Assembly: GCF_002744245.1 (NCBI RefSeq)
Contig: NZ_NKHG01000110.1
Span: 1 to 64,000, forward strand
Length of the DNA: 64,000 nt
Direction of reading: 5' to 3'
Origin: Bacillus pumilus
Lineage (GTDB): Bacteria; Bacillota; Bacilli; Bacillales; Bacillaceae
The notes beneath the pieces are model-generated. The model was not told the DNA's origin. It did no database searches and was given only the letters and a program-made list of their open reading frames with translations. Position 1 is the first letter of the stretch. The number at the start of each line of letters is the position of its first letter. The translations under genes and the position numbers were made by a program. This document shows, piece after piece, positions 16,796 to 27,176 of this stretch.

Positions 16796-16858
16796 GTGAG
16801 GACGGGTTTGATGCCCATTTTACGTAAGAATAGTGATGTTGAAAAAGGGGGAGGAGCG

Positions 16859-18733
16859 TTGACTTACGCCCAAAGATTATCAATCATCGTGGCACTAGAT
16901 TCATATCTCATTTTAGTTGCTGTCTTTTTTGGCTTTCAATTTGTCCAAGAGGCGGCATTAACCGTATATACATTTGAAATGCTCGTCATTTCTTCGCTCA
17001 GTCTGCTCATTGGGCACCATTTATTTGCTCACATCTTTCATGTGTACAAGCAAGTATGGGCATATACAGGGGTTAGAGAGTTATTTTCCTTAATGAAGAC
17101 TTTTGTGTGTTCTTTTTTATTTTCGATGACGATGTTGTACCTCTTCGTGCAGACATGGCCATTCCGGTTCTTATTCATCGTCTGGCTTTTCCATGTCTTG
17201 TTCATCGGTGCATCTCGGATGGCATCTAGATTATTTCATGATAGCGCAAAGCGGCTGCAGGAAGACAAGGAGCGGGCGTTAATCATTGGCGCTGGATCAG
17301 CGGGGACGATTATCGTTCGTCAGCTCCAGCAGTCGAGTGAGGTACATATTGAGCCAGTAGCCTTCATTGATGATGACAAAACGAAGCATAAACTTGAAAT
17401 CATGGGCCTGCCCGTCCTTGGGGGAAAAGAAAACATTCAAACCGCTGTCGTGATGATGGATATTCAAAAGATCATCATTGCCATTCCATCCAAAAGCAGC
17501 CATACATTAAAAGGACTGTATAAGGAGTGTGTAGCGACTGGGGTCAAAACACAGATCATGCCGGAAATGGAGCAGATTTTAAAAGGCACCCATGCGCTGA
17601 ATCAATTACGGGATGTGCAGCCAGAGGATTTACTAGGAAGAGAGCCGATTCAATTAGATACAAGTCGTTTATCTGCTCACTTAAAGGGAAAAACAATCAT
17701 GGTGACAGGGGCAGGCGGGTCGATTGGGTCAGAAATCTGTCGTCAAATTTGTGTGTTTGCCCCTCAAGCGATTGTGCTTGTAGGTCATGGAGAATTTAGC
17801 ATTCATTCTATTTTACTAGAGCTGAAAGAATTATATGAGGGCAGCATCAGCCTCTATCCACAAATTGCGGATATTCAAGATAAACAGAAAATGAGTGACA
17901 TTGTTGGTCAATTTCAGCCAGATATCATGTATCATGCAGCGGCACATAAGCATGTCCCGCTCATGGAGATCAGTCCGAAAGAAGCGGTGAAAAACAATAT
18001 CATTGGGACAAAAAATGTCGCAGAAGCCGCACATGAGCACGGAGTCGAAACATTCGTCCTCATTTCATCTGACAAAGCGGTCAACCCTGCCAATGTGATG
18101 GGAGCCACAAAACGGTTTGCTGAAATGCTGATCATGCAAATGGGGGCAAGCAGCGAGACGAAATTTGTGGCCGTTCGATTTGGGAATGTACTCGGAAGCA
18201 GGGGAAGCGTGATTCCAATCTTTAAAAAACAAATCGAAAAAGGTGGACCGGTGACGGTGACGCATCCAGCCATGACAAGATATTTTATGACCATCCCAGA
18301 AGCATCAAGGCTTGTGATTCAAGCAGGAGCACTGGCAGAAGGAAGACAGATTTTTGTTTTAGATATGGGGGAGCCAGTGAAAATTGTCGACCTAGCAGAA
18401 AACCTCATTCACCTCTCAGGCTACACCACGGACCAGATTGCGATTACGTTTACGGGCATTCGTCCTGGAGAGAAAATGTACGAGGAGTTACTCAATCAGC
18501 ATGAAAAAGCGCAGGAGCAAATTTTCCCGAAAATTCATATCGGTCATGCACTGGATGGTGATCCATATGTGCTGAACCGCTTTATCCACGAATTTGACAT
18601 GATGAGTGACGATCAATTGAGACAAGCGTTATTTTCTGCGATAGAGTCTCGTGATTTGTTGTCTGAACAGATGAAAAGAGAGGAGGAGACGCTTGCCAAT
18701 GAAGAAAAAAGTCTTGTTTTGCGCAACGGTTGA
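16859..18733 (+). CDS. epsC: EpsC, membrane UDP-sugar 4,6-dehydratase
   Basis: About 624 aa. The N-terminal third has four to five membrane helices, then come a CoA-binding-like Rossmann segment (GAGSAGTIIVRQL) and the catalytic NAD-binding domain (GAGGSIGSEICRQ, then SSDKAVNPANVMGATKR). It is of the PglF/FlaA1/CapD family and probably makes the 4-keto-6-deoxy sugar from UDP-GlcNAc used by EpsN and EpsM. A TTG start at 16859 has a very strong ribosome site (GGGGGAGGAG) and is preferred; a GTG at 16796 would add 21 residues. Confidence 0.85.
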   Translation: MTYAQRLSIIVALDSYLILVAVFFGFQFVQEAALTVYTFEMLVISSLSLLIGHHLFAHIFHVYKQVWAYTGVRELFSLMKTFVCSFLFSMTMLYLFVQTWPFRFLFIVWLFHVLFIGASRMASRLFHDSAKRLQEDKERALIIGAGSAGTIIVRQLQQSSEVHIEPVAFIDDDKTKHKLEIMGLPVLGGKENIQTAVVMMDIQKIIIAIPSKSSHTLKGLYKECVATGVKTQIMPEMEQILKGTHALNQLRDVQPEDLLGREPIQLDTSRLSAHLKGKTIMVTGAGGSIGSEICRQICVFAPQAIVLVGHGEFSIHSILLELKELYEGSISLYPQIADIQDKQKMSDIVGQFQPDIMYHAAAHKHVPLMEISPKEAVKNNIIGTKNVAEAAHEHGVETFVLISSDKAVNPANVMGATKRFAEMLIMQMGASSETKFVAVRFGNVLGSRGSVIPIFKKQIEKGGPVTVTHPAMTRYFMTIPEASRLVIQAGALAEGRQIFVLDMGEPVKIVDLAENLIHLSGYTTDQIAITFTGIRPGEKMYEELLNQHEKAQEQIFPKIHIGHALDGDPYVLNRFIHEFDMMSDDQLRQALFSAIESRDLLSEQMKREEETLANEEKSLVLRNG

Positions 18734-19847
18734 TTATCATTTTAAGGCATTCCACCTTCCGTATTTTCGGTGGTTTCAGGAACAAGGGTGGGAAGTGCAT
18801 ACGGCGGCAAATGGTCAGCTGGAGCTGCCGTATGTAGATCAATCTCACTCTATTCCAATTCAGCGCTCCCCTTTTCATTTACAAAACCGGCTTGCTTATA
18901 TGGATTTGAAAAAGCTACTGGACAAAGAGCATTACCATTTCATTCATTGCCACACCCCGATGGGAAGTGTCCTCGGCAGGCTTGCAGCCAAAAGCACGCG
19001 TAAAAAAGGGACGAAGGTTCTTTACACCGCACATGGGTTTCACTTTTGGAAGGGGGCGCCGTTACAAAACTGGCTGCTTTACTACCCGATTGAGAGATGG
19101 CTCATTCGATATACAGATGTCCTCATCACCATAAATGGGGAAGATTATGAAAGAGCGGATCGCCTGTCAAAAGAGCGGGCATCTGTTCATTATATTCCCG
19201 GCATGGGAGTAGATATGAAGCGGTTTTCACCAGCCGAAGACAAAGAAAAGCAGCGCCTTCGCACAAAATATGGATTGACTCCACAAGATTTTATTGTGTT
19301 ATGTGCGGGCGAATTGAACGGCAATAAAAATCAAGGGATGCTTATCAAAGCATGTGCACAGCTTTATAGGAAAATACCGAATGTGAAGATCGTGTTTGCA
19401 GGGGAAGGGACCAGCCGGCCATTCTATGAAAAGCTGGTACGCCAGTTGAATCTTGAGCAGCATGTTCAATTTGCTGGTTTCTGTAAACAAATTGAGGAAT
19501 GGATGCATCTAAGTGATGTCTGTGTGTCAACCAGCAGGAGAGAAGGGCTCGGCATGAATCTTCTTGAAGCGATGTCTGCTGAGAAACCGGTCATTGCAAC
19601 TGAAAATCGAGGACACTGTGAGCTTGTCAAACATGGGGTGAATGGCTTTTTAGTAAAACCGCAAGATGTAAATGGTTTAGCTGATTATTTAAAGCAGCTC
19701 TATCATAAAAAAGACCAGCTGCATCTCATGGGAAAAGCGGGGCGTTCCATAGCTCACGCATTTGCACAGGAGCAGACGGTTAACGCCATGGAAGAGATTT
19801 ATACAACCTATATGGATCAAGCAGAGAAGGTGATGCAGCATGCGTAA
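18693..19847 (+). CDS. epsD: EpsD, GT4 glycosyltransferase
   Basis: About 384-aa GT-B glycosyltransferase. The N-terminus carries KKVLFCATVDYHFKAFHLPYF, and the donor-binding half contains CVSTSRREGLGMNLLEAMSAEKPVIAT with the EX7E motif. Start is the TTG at 18693 or the ATG at 18699, both served by AGGAGGAG; it overlaps epsC by 41 bp. It adds a sugar to the lipid-linked repeat unit on the cytoplasmic side. Confidence 0.88.
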   Translation: MPMKKKVLFCATVDYHFKAFHLPYFRWFQEQGWEVHTAANGQLELPYVDQSHSIPIQRSPFHLQNRLAYMDLKKLLDKEHYHFIHCHTPMGSVLGRLAAKSTRKKGTKVLYTAHGFHFWKGAPLQNWLLYYPIERWLIRYTDVLITINGEDYERADRLSKERASVHYIPGMGVDMKRFSPAEDKEKQRLRTKYGLTPQDFIVLCAGELNGNKNQGMLIKACAQLYRKIPNVKIVFAGEGTSRPFYEKLVRQLNLEQHVQFAGFCKQIEEWMHLSDVCVSTSRREGLGMNLLEAMSAEKPVIATENRGHCELVKHGVNGFLVKPQDVNGLADYLKQLYHKKDQLHLMGKAGRSIAHAFAQEQTVNAMEEIYTTYMDQAEKVMQHA

Positions 19848-20679
19848 GCCGAAAGTATCAATCATCATGGGCGTATACAATTGCCAAGATACAGTAGAAG
19901 AAAGCATTGAATCAATCATTCATCAAACCTATCAAAACTGGGAGCTCATCATATGTGACGATGCATCAACAGATGGAACCTATGAGAAAGTGCTGCCTTA
20001 TACAAAGCATGATCCTGAAAGAATTCGCCTCATCCGAAACAAACACAACCAAAGACTTGCTGCTAGTCTGAATCGCTGTCTAGCTGAAGCAAAGGGAGAA
20101 TGGATCGCTAGACAGGATGGTGACGATCTCTCGGTGTCCACACGTTTAGAAAAACAGGTTCATTTCCTTGAAACACACCCTGAATATGATGTGGTCGGTA
20201 CGGCGATGACAGTTTTTGATGAGTCGGGAACGAAAGGTGTGCGGTCACTTACATCAGAACCTGATCGAAAGGTGCTGGCAAGAGGAACCCCTTTTTGTCA
20301 CGGGACTATTATGATGAGGGCATCTGCGTACATATCACTAAATGGATATCGATCTGTGAAAACAACAAGACGTATGGAAGACATTGATCTTTGGATTCGT
20401 TTTTTTAAAGCTGGGAGGAAAGGCTTTAATTTACAAGAACCTTTATACCTTGTGAGAGAGGATGAAGCGGCCTTTCAGCGCCGGAAGTTCCGATATTCTA
20501 TGGATAATGCCTGGCTCGTTTTAAAAGCATGCTGGCTATTCAAATTGTCGCCTTTGGATTATCTATATGCCCTCAAGCCGGTGATCCGTGCTTGTTTGTC
20601 ACCTCATTTGATGAGACTTTATCATCACCGAAAGCTTCAGGCGTCTCTGTTGAAAAGGAGGACGATTCGGGATGAGTGA
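19840..20679 (+). CDS. epsE: EpsE, GT2 glycosyltransferase and flagellar clutch
   Basis: 279-aa GT-A enzyme. VSIIMGVYNCQDTVEESIESI (5-25), CDDASTDGT and the metal-binding QDGDD motif are clear. B. subtilis EpsE (278 aa) also binds FliG and disengages the flagellar rotor, linking matrix synthesis to loss of motility; that second role here is by homology. Overlaps epsD by 8 bp. Confidence 0.87.
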   Translation: MRKPKVSIIMGVYNCQDTVEESIESIIHQTYQNWELIICDDASTDGTYEKVLPYTKHDPERIRLIRNKHNQRLAASLNRCLAEAKGEWIARQDGDDLSVSTRLEKQVHFLETHPEYDVVGTAMTVFDESGTKGVRSLTSEPDRKVLARGTPFCHGTIMMRASAYISLNGYRSVKTTRRMEDIDLWIRFFKAGRKGFNLQEPLYLVREDEAAFQRRKFRYSMDNAWLVLKACWLFKLSPLDYLYALKPVIRACLSPHLMRLYHHRKLQASLLKRRTIRDE

Positions 20680-21802
20680 GCCAAAGCGCGTGCTGCATAT
20701 TGTAGGCGGGATGAACCGCGGCGGAGCAGAAACCATGATCATGAATCTCTATCGTGCACTCGACAGGAATGTCCTTCAATTTGATTTCATTACCCACCGA
20801 GAGGACAACTGCGATTACGATGAGGAAATTCGTCAGCTCGGAGGACGTATCTTTTATGTCCCGAGTATTGGCGCGTCCTCTCCTTTTACTTTTGTGAACA
20901 CATTGGCGAAGACAATAAAGCGAACGGGACCTTATCAGGCAGTGCATGCGCATACTGACTTTCAAACAGGCTTTTCCGCACTTGCTGCTAAGCTGGCCGG
21001 CGTCAAGGTGCGCATTTGTCATTCACATAATACCGCTTGGAAGCAGTCGCCAAGCTGGCTTGACGGCTTGATGCTCAAAGGGTTTCGTCAGCTGATCTTT
21101 GCCTTTTCTACACAGCTCGTTGCATGCGGCGAAGATGCCGGGGTCTTTTTATTTGGGCAGAAAAAAATGAAAAATGGACAAGTTGAGATGTTACCGAATG
21201 GGATCGATTTGGACCTTTTTTTTCAGTCGGAACCAGACGCAAAGATTCAGATGAAAAAACAGCTCCAGCTTCATGAAAAGAAACTGGTGATTGGTCATAT
21301 CGGTCGATTTCATAAGCAAAAAAATCATGTTTTTTTCATTGAGCTTGCACAGATTTTAAAAAAACAGGGGGTCTCATTTCAGCTTGTCCTCGTAGGAGAT
21401 GGACCGTTGAGACAAGAGATTGAATCGTATGCAAAAAAAGCAGGATTGATGGAAGACATGGTGTTTACAGGCGTTGTATCGGAGGTTCCGCAGTATATGA
21501 AAGCATTTGATGTTTTTGTGATGCCCTCCTTGTTTGAAGGCCTTCCGCTTGTACTAGTGGAAGCGCAGGCATCTGGTTTGCCTTGTGTGATTTCAGATCA
21601 TATTACAGAGGAAGTTGATCTAGGCTGCGGACTTGTGAAACGGAAGTCACTTCAGGACTCAGCACATGAATGGATGAAGGCGGTTCTTGAAGCCTATCAT
21701 GCAGAACCTCCTCTTCAAGAGACCATTACCTCTCAGCTTGCACAAAGAGGATTTGATGTGAAACAGAACATCACACGTGTGATGAATGTATATGGATTGT
21801 AA
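20672..21802 (+). CDS. epsF: EpsF, GT4 glycosyltransferase
   Basis: 376-aa GT-B glycosyltransferase. The N-terminal [22 protein letters not shown] loop and the C-terminal [26 protein letters not shown] motif are standard for this family. It starts inside the end of epsE (8-bp overlap) with AGGAGG upstream. Confidence 0.88.
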   Translation: MSEPKRVLHIVGGMNRGGAETMIMNLYRALDRNVLQFDFITHREDNCDYDEEIRQLGGRIFYVPSIGASSPFTFVNTLAKTIKRTGPYQAVHAHTDFQTGFSALAAKLAGVKVRICHSHNTAWKQSPSWLDGLMLKGFRQLIFAFSTQLVACGEDAGVFLFGQKKMKNGQVEMLPNGIDLDLFFQSEPDAKIQMKKQLQLHEKKLVIGHIGRFHKQKNHVFFIELAQILKKQGVSFQLVLVGDGPLRQEIESYAKKAGLMEDMVFTGVVSEVPQYMKAFDVFVMPSLFEGLPLVLVEAQASGLPCVISDHITEEVDLGCGLVKRKSLQDSAHEWMKAVLEAYHAEPPLQETITSQLAQRGFDVKQNITRVMNVYGL

Positions 21803-21816
21803 GGAAGGTTTGGCGA

Positions 21817-22920
21817 ATGGCGGTTTATTTGGTGAACATGATCATGGTCTATTTATGGTCGAGCTTTGCCGCATTTTATGGCAGGCGTGATGATACCATT
21901 CAAAGCGGCTGGCGGCCTAACAAGCTTCTGGTGTTTTTTCCGTTTTTATTTCTTTGTATCGTAGCCGGTATTCGGTACAAAGTGGGAACCGATTTTGTGA
22001 CCTATGGACAGATGTATGAGTTCTCCGTCAACTATGAAAAGCCTTGGCATATTTTTGGATTAGGTGTGGACAAGGCCGCAACCGATCCGGGGTTTACGTT
22101 CCTCTTATGGATGCTCAATCAAATGACACATGAGCCGCAAATCATGTATATCACAGTCGGGGTCATCACCTATTTTTTTATTATCAAGACACTCGTTCGA
22201 TATGGACGGCCGTTTGAGCTCAGCATGCTGCTTTTTCTTGGTACCTTTCATTACTACGCCTCGTTTAATGGGATGCGTCAGTATATGGTTGCTGCGGTTC
22301 TATTTTATGCCATCAAGTTTGTCATCAAAGGCGAGTGGAAATTGTATTTTCCGCTTGTCCTTGTGTGTTCATTGTTTCATTCGTCTGCACTCATCATGAT
22401 CCCTGTCTATTTTATCGTGAGAACAAAGGCATGGTCATGGATGATGCTTGTTTTATGCATGGCTTTCTTAGGATTAACGGCTCTTTATGATCGCTTTGTC
22501 TCAGTGTTTGTGGTAATGCTACAAGGGAGCTCTTATGGTCATTACGAGGAATGGCTCACAACGAATACGAATGGAATGAATGTAACAAAAATTGGCGTAT
22601 TGATCCTGCCGCTCCTGCTTGCTTTTTTTTACCGAGAACGGCTTCGTGAGCTGACACCAGAGAGTGATTACATTGTGAATTTTTGTTTGCTTGGTTTCTT
22701 ATTCGGCATTCTTGCTACAAAAGATGTGATTTATGCAAGGTTTCACATTTATTTTGGCCTGTATCAGCTTATCTTACTGCCATATTTCACACGCATTTTT
22801 GATCAGCGGTCTAATGTCTTTATATATATAGGAATTGCCGTTTGCTATATTTTGTACAGCATCATGCTGATGCCATTCGATTCTTCTGTTTTACCATATA
22901 GAACGATCTTTACAAAGTAG
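21817..22920 (+). CDS. epsG: EpsG, Wzy-like polysaccharide polymerase
   Basis: 367-aa protein with about ten membrane helices and the EpsG-family motifs [18 protein letters not shown] and [20 protein letters not shown]. It probably polymerises repeat units on the outer face of the membrane. It starts 14 nt after epsF. Confidence 0.87.
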   Translation: MAVYLVNMIMVYLWSSFAAFYGRRDDTIQSGWRPNKLLVFFPFLFLCIVAGIRYKVGTDFVTYGQMYEFSVNYEKPWHIFGLGVDKAATDPGFTFLLWMLNQMTHEPQIMYITVGVITYFFIIKTLVRYGRPFELSMLLFLGTFHYYASFNGMRQYMVAAVLFYAIKFVIKGEWKLYFPLVLVCSLFHSSALIMIPVYFIVRTKAWSWMMLVLCMAFLGLTALYDRFVSVFVVMLQGSSYGHYEEWLTTNTNGMNVTKIGVLILPLLLAFFYRERLRELTPESDYIVNFCLLGFLFGILATKDVIYARFHIYFGLYQLILLPYFTRIFDQRSNVFIYIGIAVCYILYSIMLMPFDSSVLPYRTIFTK

Positions 22921-22947
22921 ATTTGAAGAAAGGTGGGGCATGTCGTA

Positions 22948-23970
22948 ATGCCAGCAATCAGTCTATTGGTCGCCGTCTACAATACGAGTCAATATGTAGA
23001 GCAATGCCTTCAATCTATTGCAGCGCAAAGCTTTTCAGATATAGAGGTCATCCTTGTCAATGATGGATCTACAGATCACAGCGGAGCATTGCTTGAAGCG
23101 TTTGCTGAGCGTGATAAGCGTTTTCGGGTGATTCATCAAACCAATCAAGGGTTAGGAGCTGTGCGAAATCGGGGCATAGAAGAAGCAAGAGGGACGTATT
23201 TCGCCTTTGTTGATTCAGACGATATTCTCGCTCCTCATTACTGTGAAGCCTTGTATGAAAAAGCAAAAATGACCGGGGCAGATCTTGTTGTGAGTGAGTA
23301 TTGGATTCAATTTGAACAGTCAAGCCGAACCATACCGACGAATCTTTTATCTCAACAATCAGCCCATAAAACGAGTTTAATAGAAGCGCTATTACATGGA
23401 GAAATCACGGGATTCTCATGGAATAAGCTGTATCGGCGTGCGTTTATCAAAGAACACCACATCCTTTTTCCACTGCGAGGTGAGCTTGAGAATATTGAAG
23501 ATCAGTATGTCACGCTGCGCTGCTTTTATTTATCAAAAAACATTGCCTTTGTACATGAGCCTCTTTACTATTACCGGGTTCATTTGTCGTCCATTGTACA
23601 GCGATATCAGAAGCAATATTTTCATCATGGACTGACGTTTTATCATGCACAGCGCTCGTTTTTTAAAGAGCATGAAGTGATGGAGACTTATGAGAAGGCC
23701 TTAGACTTTTTTATCGTCAATCATACGCTTCATTGTATGCTTAATGAATGGAAGAGCCAGAATTCCCTCTCTTTTCAGGAAAAGCTTGATCACATGCGGG
23801 AAATGGTGACACACGAGGCCTTTCAGCATGCAGTCAAACAAGTGGAACCATCGAAGCTCACCGTGCGAAAGCGAATGATTTTATTTCTTGCAAAGTGTCA
23901 GTGGGTTTATCCGCTTTCTGCCGCAGCTTCAAGCTATCAAAAATGGATCGAATATCAAACGAGGAAATAG
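22948..23970 (+). CDS. epsH: EpsH, GT2 glycosyltransferase
   Basis: 340-aa GT-A enzyme with ISLLVAVYNTSQYVEQCLQSI, VNDGSTD and VDSDD. Start set at the ATG at 22948 with AAAGGTGGGG 9 nt upstream; a GTG at 22933 overlaps that site. Named epsH because it lies between epsG and epsI. B. subtilis has a second GT2 gene, epsJ, after epsI that is absent here, so EpsJ-like ancestry is possible. Confidence 0.78.
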   Translation: MPAISLLVAVYNTSQYVEQCLQSIAAQSFSDIEVILVNDGSTDHSGALLEAFAERDKRFRVIHQTNQGLGAVRNRGIEEARGTYFAFVDSDDILAPHYCEALYEKAKMTGADLVVSEYWIQFEQSSRTIPTNLLSQQSAHKTSLIEALLHGEITGFSWNKLYRRAFIKEHHILFPLRGELENIEDQYVTLRCFYLSKNIAFVHEPLYYYRVHLSSIVQRYQKQYFHHGLTFYHAQRSFFKEHEVMETYEKALDFFIVNHTLHCMLNEWKSQNSLSFQEKLDHMREMVTHEAFQHAVKQVEPSKLTVRKRMILFLAKCQWVYPLSAAASSYQKWIEYQTRK

Positions 23971-23981
23971 GAGTGATGAGG

Positions 23982-25004
23982 TTGACATTGCAGCAATTGA
24001 AGACACACGCCGCAGAGTGGCTGCTCTTAAAGGTCAAATATCCGCTTGAGTATAGACTGAGCCGCCGCAGGCTGCCAGAGCTGAGTCATCAGAAGAAAAT
24101 CATTCTCACGCTGCTGCCAGCGCATGATAATTTAGGTGATCATGCCATTGCCTATGCGAGTTACTGTTTTTTACAAAAACACTTTCCAGACTATCAAATC
24201 GTTGAAGTGGATATGAGAGAGATGTATCGTCTAGCACGCCCGCTAAAGCACGCACGGCACCCGGAAGACATCGTCTGTATCATCGGTGGGGGCAATATGG
24301 GGGATTTATACCGGTATGAAGAATGGACAAGACAGTTTATCATGAACACCTTCCAGTCATATCCCATGATTCAGCTGCCCGCTACAGTTCATTTTACAGA
24401 AACAAAGAGAGGAAAAAGGGAAGAACGTCGTGCGATTCAAACATATGCAAACCACCCGCGGCTCCTTCTCATGGCAAGAGATCAAACAACATATGATTGG
24501 ATGAAGAGACATTTTCCTAATAAGGATGTGTGGAAACAGCCTGATATGGTTCTGACGTTAGACGAATCATCAAAAGAGCAAAAACGTGAAGGGGTTCTGC
24601 TTTGTTTGCGTGAAGATAAGGAAGCTTACCTTACCCATGAGGAGCGGCAGCAATTACAGCAGCATGTAAAAGAGACATATGATCAAGTCGGTTTCATCAC
24701 AACGACAATTGGCAAACGGGTGGATCGAGCCACTCGCTTCGAGGAATTATCAGCCTTATGGACGCAATTAAGACAAGCGCAAGTCGTCGTGACAGATCGA
24801 TTACATGGCATGATCTTTTGTGCAATTACGAAAACACCGTGTGTGGTCCTCAGATCGTTTGATCATAAGGTGATGGAAGGGTATGAATGGGTGTCGCATC
24901 TTCCGTTTTTGACACTTTTGAAAGAACCAGATGAGGCAGCTGTGAAAAAGGCAATTTTTCAGTATATGAAGACAAGCGGTCAAAAGGGAGAGGAAGCTGG
25001 ATGA
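23982..25004 (+). CDS. epsI: EpsI, polysaccharide pyruvyl transferase
   Basis: 340-aa PF04230 enzyme that adds ketal-linked pyruvate to the polysaccharide. Motifs are LTLLPAHDNLGDHAIAYAS, IIGGGNMGDLYRYEEW and VVTDRLHGMIFC. The TTG at 23982 with AGGAG 8 nt upstream gives an N-terminus (M-T-L-Q-Q-L-K) aligned with B. subtilis EpsI; longer frames begin inside epsH. Its paralogue EpsO is not found in this operon. Confidence 0.88.
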   Translation: MTLQQLKTHAAEWLLLKVKYPLEYRLSRRRLPELSHQKKIILTLLPAHDNLGDHAIAYASYCFLQKHFPDYQIVEVDMREMYRLARPLKHARHPEDIVCIIGGGNMGDLYRYEEWTRQFIMNTFQSYPMIQLPATVHFTETKRGKREERRAIQTYANHPRLLLMARDQTTYDWMKRHFPNKDVWKQPDMVLTLDESSKEQKREGVLLCLREDKEAYLTHEERQQLQQHVKETYDQVGFITTTIGKRVDRATRFEELSALWTQLRQAQVVVTDRLHGMIFCAITKTPCVVLRSFDHKVMEGYEWVSHLPFLTLLKEPDEAAVKKAIFQYMKTSGQKGEEAG

Positions 25005-25032
25005 TGGTCCTTACATACTGCGTGAAAGCACA

Positions 25033-26562
25033 ATGAATCGTGCGTTTCTTTATAATGTCAGTGCGAACCTAATGACCTTTGTCTTGATGATGCTTATGTC
25101 GGTGTGTTTAACGCCTTATATTGTCCATACGCTTGGAGTGGAAGCATTCGGCTTGATTCATCTTACGCAAAATATGATCAACTATTTATCGGTCATTACG
25201 GCTTCATTAAGTGCTGTTGTTGTGCGTTTTTTTTCCGTGGCGGCTCATAAAGGGGAGATGGAAAAGGCGCAGCGCTATCTCGCTTCTTATTTCGTCAGTT
25301 CCATTTTTTTATCAATTGGTCTCTTTTTAACTTGTCTGTTATTGTCTCAGCAGCTGATCAATTGGCTCCATGTGCCTGTTCATCTTGCAAAAGATACACA
25401 GATCGCCTTTATTTTAGGGGGTCTTTTATTTATGCTCAATTTCGTCATGTCAGGCATTGGCGCTGCACCATTTTATGCGAATCAGTTATATGTATCAAGT
25501 GCTGGGCAAGCCGTTCAGATGTTTTGCAGGGCGTTCGTCATTGTGATTTTGTTTACATTTACGACACCCACCATTTGGCATATTCCGCTCGCGGCCGTCA
25601 TTGGGAGTTTAGCGGCTATGGGTGTTGGCCTTTATTATTTTAAGAAACTCATTCCTTGGTTTTCGTTTAAGTGGCGTCATGTCTCGTTATCATCTAGTCT
25701 CACTCTTGTTCGCTCAGGGGTATGGCATTCATTTGAGCAAATGGGGATCTTGTTATTTTTACAAATCGATTTATTGATGACCAACTTACTGATTGGTGCG
25801 GAGGCGACTGGACAGTATGCCGCCATTTTACAATTCCCATTATTATTGCGAACACTTGCAGGGACACTCGCGGTTGTGTTTGCGCCAACAATCACAAAAT
25901 TTTATTCGAATCAGGACGAACAGGGACTCATTCAATATGCCGCCAAAGCCATAAAGTGGAGTGGTTTATTTGTTGCGTTCCCAGCCGCTCTTCTAGGAGG
26001 TCTTGCCGGCCCGCTTATGCTTCTATGGCTTGGACCAGCCTTTGAGGAGCTGAAATGGCTTCTGATGATTCATGCTGCTTACTTGTGCTTGACTTTGATG
26101 TTTTTACCACTGACATATGTACCGACCGCCTTTAATCGATTTAAAATTCCAGCGGTTGTCACGCTTATTTTAGGCGCTTCCAATGTGCTTTTTGCCTATG
26201 GATTGACGCATATGCTTCAGCTTGGTTTATATGGCATTGCATCAGCGGGGGCGATTGTTTTATTGATCAAAAATATCGTGTTTCTCCCATTGTATACGTC
26301 CAAAATCACGAAACAGAACAGCGCAATTTTTTACAAACATACGGTGGTACCGCTATTGGGGGCTTTGTTTATTTGGGGTGTCTGCGTGGCGATAGAGTTT
26401 GTATATGACGTGACCTCATGGTGGGAGCTGTTTTGTATTGGAGGAATTTGTTTCATTCTCTACATGGGCTACTTGTACCAATTTGCAGGAACAAAACAAG
26501 AGCGAATGCAGCTGATGCGTAAGGTGAAACAAGCCGCCGCTGAACGAGCTGTCTCCCGCTAG
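25033..26562 (+). CDS. epsK: EpsK, Wzx-type polysaccharide flippase
   Basis: 509-aa protein with twelve to fourteen membrane helices of the MATE/polysaccharide-transport superfamily, beginning NVSANLMTFVLMMLMSVCLTPYIVHTLGVEAFGL. It probably flips the lipid-linked repeat unit to the outside. No good ribosome site precedes the ATG; an 11-codon frame from 25001 to 25036 overlaps both the epsI stop and this start, suggesting coupled translation. Confidence 0.86.
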   Translation: MNRAFLYNVSANLMTFVLMMLMSVCLTPYIVHTLGVEAFGLIHLTQNMINYLSVITASLSAVVVRFFSVAAHKGEMEKAQRYLASYFVSSIFLSIGLFLTCLLLSQQLINWLHVPVHLAKDTQIAFILGGLLFMLNFVMSGIGAAPFYANQLYVSSAGQAVQMFCRAFVIVILFTFTTPTIWHIPLAAVIGSLAAMGVGLYYFKKLIPWFSFKWRHVSLSSSLTLVRSGVWHSFEQMGILLFLQIDLLMTNLLIGAEATGQYAAILQFPLLLRTLAGTLAVVFAPTITKFYSNQDEQGLIQYAAKAIKWSGLFVAFPAALLGGLAGPLMLLWLGPAFEELKWLLMIHAAYLCLTLMFLPLTYVPTAFNRFKIPAVVTLILGASNVLFAYGLTHMLQLGLYGIASAGAIVLLIKNIVFLPLYTSKITKQNSAIFYKHTVVPLLGALFIWGVCVAIEFVYDVTSWWELFCIGGICFILYMGYLYQFAGTKQERMQLMRKVKQAAAERAVSR

Positions 26563-26582
26563 TGTGAAAAGGAGATTCAATC

Positions 26583-27176
26583 ATGAAAAGAATGATAGAT
26601 GTGATCGTGGCACTGACTCTGCTCATAGCAGGCAGTCTTCTTTTTCTTCTCATCTATGGACTGATTAGGTGGAAAATTGGTGCTCCTGTGGTGTTTCGAC
26701 AGGAACGGCCCGGTCTGCATGGCCGGCCGTTTATGCTGTATAAATTTCGGACGATGACCGACGAACGCGATGAACATGGCGTGCTATTGCCAGATCATCT
26801 CCGATTAACGAAAACCGGCACCATGATCCGCAAGCTCAGTCTTGATGAACTGCCGCAGCTAGTGAATGTGCTCAAAGGAGAGCTCAGTCTTGTAGGGCCA
26901 AGGCCTCTTTTGATGGAGTATTTACCAATGTATACAGAGGAACAAGCAAGGCGGCACCTTGTGAAGCCTGGCATCACAGGATGGGCTCAGGTAAACGGAA
27001 GGAACACCCTCTCATGGGAGGAGAAATTTGCCTATGACCTCTGGTATGTTGAGCATCAATCGTTTTGGCTGGATATGAAAATTTTATGGATGACCTTGTT
27101 GAAAGTGATGAAAACAGAGGGGGTGCAGCAGCCGCATCATGCAACAGCTGAAAAATTCAAAGGAACCGATACTTAA
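26583..27176 (+). CDS. epsL: EpsL, initiating sugar-phosphate transferase
   Basis: 197-aa bacterial sugar transferase (PglC/WbaP core). It has one N-terminal membrane segment (about 3-25), then KFRTM, KLSLDELPQLVNVLKGE, LVGPRPLL and KPGITGWAQVNGRN. It moves a sugar phosphate from the UDP-sugar made by EpsC-N-M to undecaprenyl phosphate, starting the repeat unit. AAAGGAG before the ATG. Confidence 0.9.
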   Translation: MKRMIDVIVALTLLIAGSLLFLLIYGLIRWKIGAPVVFRQERPGLHGRPFMLYKFRTMTDERDEHGVLLPDHLRLTKTGTMIRKLSLDELPQLVNVLKGELSLVGPRPLLMEYLPMYTEEQARRHLVKPGITGWAQVNGRNTLSWEEKFAYDLWYVEHQSFWLDMKILWMTLLKVMKTEGVQQPHHATAEKFKGTDT

